Of a stretch of DNA of 41,892 bases, positions 39,116 through 41,892 are shown piece by piece. Each line of letters starts with the position of its first letter. Position 1 is the stretch's first letter. The position numbers were made by a program, and so were the translations under genes. The notes under the pieces were generated by a model. The model was given only the letters and a program-made list of their open reading frames with translations. It was not told the DNA's origin and ran no database searches. The DNA lies in NCBI GenBank assembly GCA_017466125.1, contig JAFTUS010000185.1:1-41892 (forward strand), written 5' to 3'. This DNA comes from Lentisphaeria bacterium. Lineage in GTDB: Bacteria; Verrucomicrobiota; Lentisphaeria; Victivallales; Victivallaceae.

Positions 39116-41653
39116 ATGATGAATATGAAACAAACATGGTTGCTCTCAGCGGTGCTTTGCGCCGGAGTCTTGTCTGCGGCTGAACCCGCCAAGAATGCAC
39201 CGAAAGTCGATATCCCTGACTCTGTACGCAACACGCTGAACAGAACCCAGATGGGATATCAGGAGTTGGAACGGGTCGCCAATGCTGCCGTTGCCGAAGG
39301 AAACAGACTCTTTCTGGAAAAAGAGTATCTCAAAGCCGTGGACCAGTATTTGAAAGCCGCGACTTCCTACCGTTCCTTTGCAAGTAAGAAGTTTGTACAG
39401 CAAACTCAGTATTGCCGTAATCAGATTTTGAAATGCTATACCGCACAGGCAGAAGCCGCCATCGAAACCGCCGAACAACGGGCAAGCGTCCGGGACTTTG
39501 AGGAAGCCATCAAGATTTGCCGGGAGGCAATCTCCTACTGCCCCGAATACAAAGAACGGCTCAACGCACGTATTGCGTTCTATGAAAAAAGATTGAACGC
39601 CGCCGCAAAACGGCAGGAGTTGTCGGAAGAACAACTTCTCCCCAACAAGAAAAATCAGGAGTATCAAATCCAACTTCTGCTCGAACAGGGCCGCAAATTT
39701 GTCTCTACCCGCCAGTATGCCAAGGCGATCGGCCGTTTTCAGGAAGTGCTGTTGATCGATCCGTTCAATGATACTGCATTGCAGAATATTGAGGCCGTTT
39801 ACAACCGCTTGGGCAAAAGCGGTGCAGAACGCTACAAAGATACACACCGCAAGATGATCGCTGAAGCGGAATGGGAATTCGCTCTGCCCTATCTGCCTGC
39901 TGTTGCCGCCTCCAACGCCGATAATATGGTCGCTCAGACTGTCGCCCCCGGCGGAGAAACAAAAGTCAAAAAGACCCAGCGGCAGCTCAGCGAACTGGAA
40001 CAGAAACTGAACAGCATTGTTCTCAAACACATCTATTTTGAAGAAGTTCCGCTCTCTTCTGCGATCAAGTATCTGCGGGATCAGAGTAAACTTTATTCCC
40101 CCGACCGTATCGGCGTGAATATCATCGTTCGCAAACCGACAGAAGCCGAACTCGCTGCGGAAAAGGCCGCCGCCGGTCAGGATGGTCAGGCGGCTCCTGA
40201 AAACCCCGCTCCCCAAAATCAAAATCCGGATGAAGAGTCCGACGAAGATGACGAAGAGGAGGACGAAGAGGAAAGTGAGGAAAATCAGGAACCGAAAGTC
40301 TCCATGATCCGCCGCAACGTGACATTGATGACTGCTTTACGCGACCTTTGCGAAAGTTTGGGCTGGCGTTCCCCGAAAATCGACCGCTACGCCGTTGTTC
40401 TCGCTCCGAAGAACGTGGCTCTCGAAGATATGGAACACCGCATTTTCCCCGTTGACCGCGATGCACTGGAACAGGCGGTTGCCGCCGAAGGTCCCATCGA
40501 CGGTCCGGACGGCTCCAAGAACCTCCGTTCTTTCTTCAGCAAACAGGGGGTCAAGTTCCCGCTGAAATCGACGATCGTTTACGATGAAAAGATCAGCCGC
40601 CTTATCGTTAATAACGTGAATGACGAACTTGATCGTATCGAACAGAAAATTCAGGAGATCGTGCAGATCCAAAATCCCCAGGTCCAGATTTTGGTCAAAT
40701 TTGTTGAAGTTGCCCAGAATGACCTGAAACAACTTGCTTTCAACTATAACCTTGCCATCAACAAGGACAACGCCGATGGCCGTATCCGGATGCAGGACAG
40801 CGGAAATTCGCTTCTGCGTTATTACAGTGCAGAAAACAAAGGTCCTGCGACTACGACCGTTGATGAATTCGGCAAAGATGCCCAGTTGACTTACAGTTTC
40901 AGCAACTCCAAAGGAACCTCCTTTATGGCAAGTCTCTTTGCGCTGAACTGGGCCGACAGTTCGGACGTGCTGTCCGCTCCCCGTGTGACAACGCTTCCCG
41001 GACAGACCGCAACGATCAAGATGTTGGAAAAACATTACTACCCGGATGAATGGGAAACCATTGATGCCCCGGAAACTCCTGAAATGCCGGAAGGCGATAC
41101 CTTTACCAAGGTCTGGTATGCAACCAAGGACCCTGATCCGCAGCCGACCTTCGATGAAATGGATGAACTGGGTATTTCATTCTCCATCACTCCCCGTGTT
41201 GACGGAGATCTGATCCGTTTGGACGTCTCTTTCCCGATCAAGACGTTTGACGGCTGGGATGTGTATGACCCCCGCGATCCTGAACCCAAACCGGCTCCCG
41301 ACCCGAACAACCCCGATGCGGATACCGACAGTGACGATGACGATGCTGAATACTTCAAAAAGCCCCGTTTCAACGTCCGTCAGATCACGACTTCTGCGCT
41401 CGTTGCTGATGGTGAAACCATCGTGCTGGGCGGTGTGACCATGGATACAACGGAACGTTTGCAGGATAAAATTCCGATCCTCGGTGATCTTCCGCTGATC
41501 GGCCGTCTTTTCCAGTCCAAGTACACCAAGGCGGAGAAGCGCAATCTGCTGATCTTTGTGACCTGTCGTCTGGTCAAGCCTGACGGTACGGCTTTCAACC
41601 CCTCCAATACCCGTACTCAGGGAACAGAGAGGATAAGCAACTTCTACCATTGA
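39116..41653 (+). CDS. Secretin, second tandem copy with acidic insert
   Basis: This 845-residue protein has the same plan as its neighbour: signal peptide (MKQTWLLSAVLCAGVLSAA), helical TPR-like repeats at about 45-250, N-type domains and the secretin core. Core marks are VQILVKFVEVAQNDLKQLAFNYN, VLSAPRVTTLPGQTATIKMLEKHYYPDEWE, LVADGETIVLGGVTMDT and ILGDLPLIGRLFQSKYTK. The first copy has a Gly-rich linker; this one has an acidic run at about 372-395 (EESDEDDEEEDEEESEE), and an Asp/Pro-rich insert near 720-745. Both copies carry HY[FY]PDEWE and PTFDE, so they are true paralogues. The ATG at 39116 has GGAGG 10 bases upstream. The copies may form mixed rings or serve separate machines. Confidence 0.92.
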   Translation: MMNMKQTWLLSAVLCAGVLSAAEPAKNAPKVDIPDSVRNTLNRTQMGYQELERVANAAVAEGNRLFLEKEYLKAVDQYLKAATSYRSFASKKFVQQTQYCRNQILKCYTAQAEAAIETAEQRASVRDFEEAIKICREAISYCPEYKERLNARIAFYEKRLNAAAKRQELSEEQLLPNKKNQEYQIQLLLEQGRKFVSTRQYAKAIGRFQEVLLIDPFNDTALQNIEAVYNRLGKSGAERYKDTHRKMIAEAEWEFALPYLPAVAASNADNMVAQTVAPGGETKVKKTQRQLSELEQKLNSIVLKHIYFEEVPLSSAIKYLRDQSKLYSPDRIGVNIIVRKPTEAELAAEKAAAGQDGQAAPENPAPQNQNPDEESDEDDEEEDEEESEENQEPKVSMIRRNVTLMTALRDLCESLGWRSPKIDRYAVVLAPKNVALEDMEHRIFPVDRDALEQAVAAEGPIDGPDGSKNLRSFFSKQGVKFPLKSTIVYDEKISRLIVNNVNDELDRIEQKIQEIVQIQNPQVQILVKFVEVAQNDLKQLAFNYNLAINKDNADGRIRMQDSGNSLLRYYSAENKGPATTTVDEFGKDAQLTYSFSNSKGTSFMASLFALNWADSSDVLSAPRVTTLPGQTATIKMLEKHYYPDEWETIDAPETPEMPEGDTFTKVWYATKDPDPQPTFDEMDELGISFSITPRVDGDLIRLDVSFPIKTFDGWDVYDPRDPEPKPAPDPNNPDADTDSDDDDAEYFKKPRFNVRQITTSALVADGETIVLGGVTMDTTERLQDKIPILGDLPLIGRLFQSKYTKAEKRNLLIFVTCRLVKPDGTAFNPSNTRTQGTERISNFYH

Positions 41654-41671
41654 TGAGATGAAGTAAATTAA

Positions 41672-41892
41672 ATTAAAAAATCCGCGCGAAGCGCGTACTC
41701 GCCAGCGGGTGCTACCCGCACGTGGTCCAGCGGCGGAACGCTGGTCGCCGCCTTAAAAGGCGGCGAAAGTACAAGCGCAGCGGCCGAACGTCGGTCTCGG
41801 TAGTGGTCGGCTGTCGCCCCTCCGGGGCTCTCGAGCCTCCGGAGCTTTAAGTAAAATTCCGCGCGCAGCGCGTACTCGCCAGCGGGTGCTAC
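41672..41892. repeat. Palindrome-rich tandem repeat array (cut by the window edge)
   Basis: A 34-base segment at 41682-41715 recurs at 41859-41892 with one change, giving a 177-bp period; the second unit is cut off. The unit is a chain of short hairpins, for example CGCCGCCTT/AAGGCGGCG (41746-41765), CCAGCG/CGCTGG, GCGGGT/ACCCGC and GCCCC/GGGGC. The 42 bases at 41779-41820 match 19354-19395 of the MITE-like element with one change, and 41824-41840 equals 19400-19416. It starts 18 bases past the second secretin stop and may also act as a terminator. Confidence 0.88.

Overview
The window looks like chromosomal DNA from a PVC-group bacterium, most likely a Lentisphaerae/Victivallales-type gut or sediment organism. 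The main reason is the gene block at 31139-41653. It has the same order as the Akkermansia Amuc_1102-1101-1100-1099-1098 pilus-like locus: small exported protein, PilM-like ATPase, inner-membrane protein, metal-binding protein, secretin. A second secretin has been added. The rest is mostly housekeeping genes on both strands plus a small sugar-use locus. The taxonomic call is inference from gene order and protein style; no rRNA is present.

Layout. 1-509: the right end of an integrated element. The N-terminus of a P4-type tyrosine integrase runs off the left edge, followed by a terminator and an initiator tRNA gene, all on the minus strand. 510-1180: no supported gene, but a compound GC-rich repeat block. 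1181-4551 (-): complete rmlBACD operon for dTDP-L-rhamnose. 4849-6132 (+): MFS transporter. 6133-8679 (-): stand-alone AICAR transformylase, a membrane TPR-like protein and a TrmH/SpoU methyltransferase. 8794-10907 (+): tmk, holB and a small lipoprotein. 10990-12483 (+): a Wzz/PCP-like protein. 12508-13863 (-): MATE exporter with an inverted repeat around its promoter.

13968-17628: sugar locus with a clan GH-A hydrolase (-), a divergent LacI-type regulator (+) and a Gfo/Idh/MocA oxidoreductase (+). 17683-17817: promoter plus a candidate ~100-nt structured RNA ending in a U-tract. 17855-19321 (+): a short-form uvrC. 19328-19561: a MITE-like element with terminal inverted repeats and an 8-bp target duplication. 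19631-22151 (+): GH36/GH27-like hydrolase and an EamA transporter. 22172-29757 (-): mraY, a LolC/E-type permease, lolD, parE and parC. 29956-41653 (+): tpiA, a terminator, secG, then the pilus-like/secretin cluster. 41672-41892: a palindrome-rich repeat array that shares modules with the MITE and, inverted, with the 901-1175 block.

How the genes work together. The rml operon and the PCP-like protein point to rhamnose-containing surface polysaccharide. MraY supplies lipid I for the cell wall, and the Lol proteins and SecG serve envelope lipoprotein and protein export. The PilM-to-secretin block should build a trans-envelope machine: cytoplasmic actin-like protein, inner-membrane PilN/PilO-like parts, a periplasmic metal-binding part and two outer-membrane secretins. 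No pilin, prepilin peptidase, PilB/PilT-type motor ATPase or PilC is in view. Many promoters here share a TTGNAN/TTGAAA -35 and a TATATT-like -10 box.
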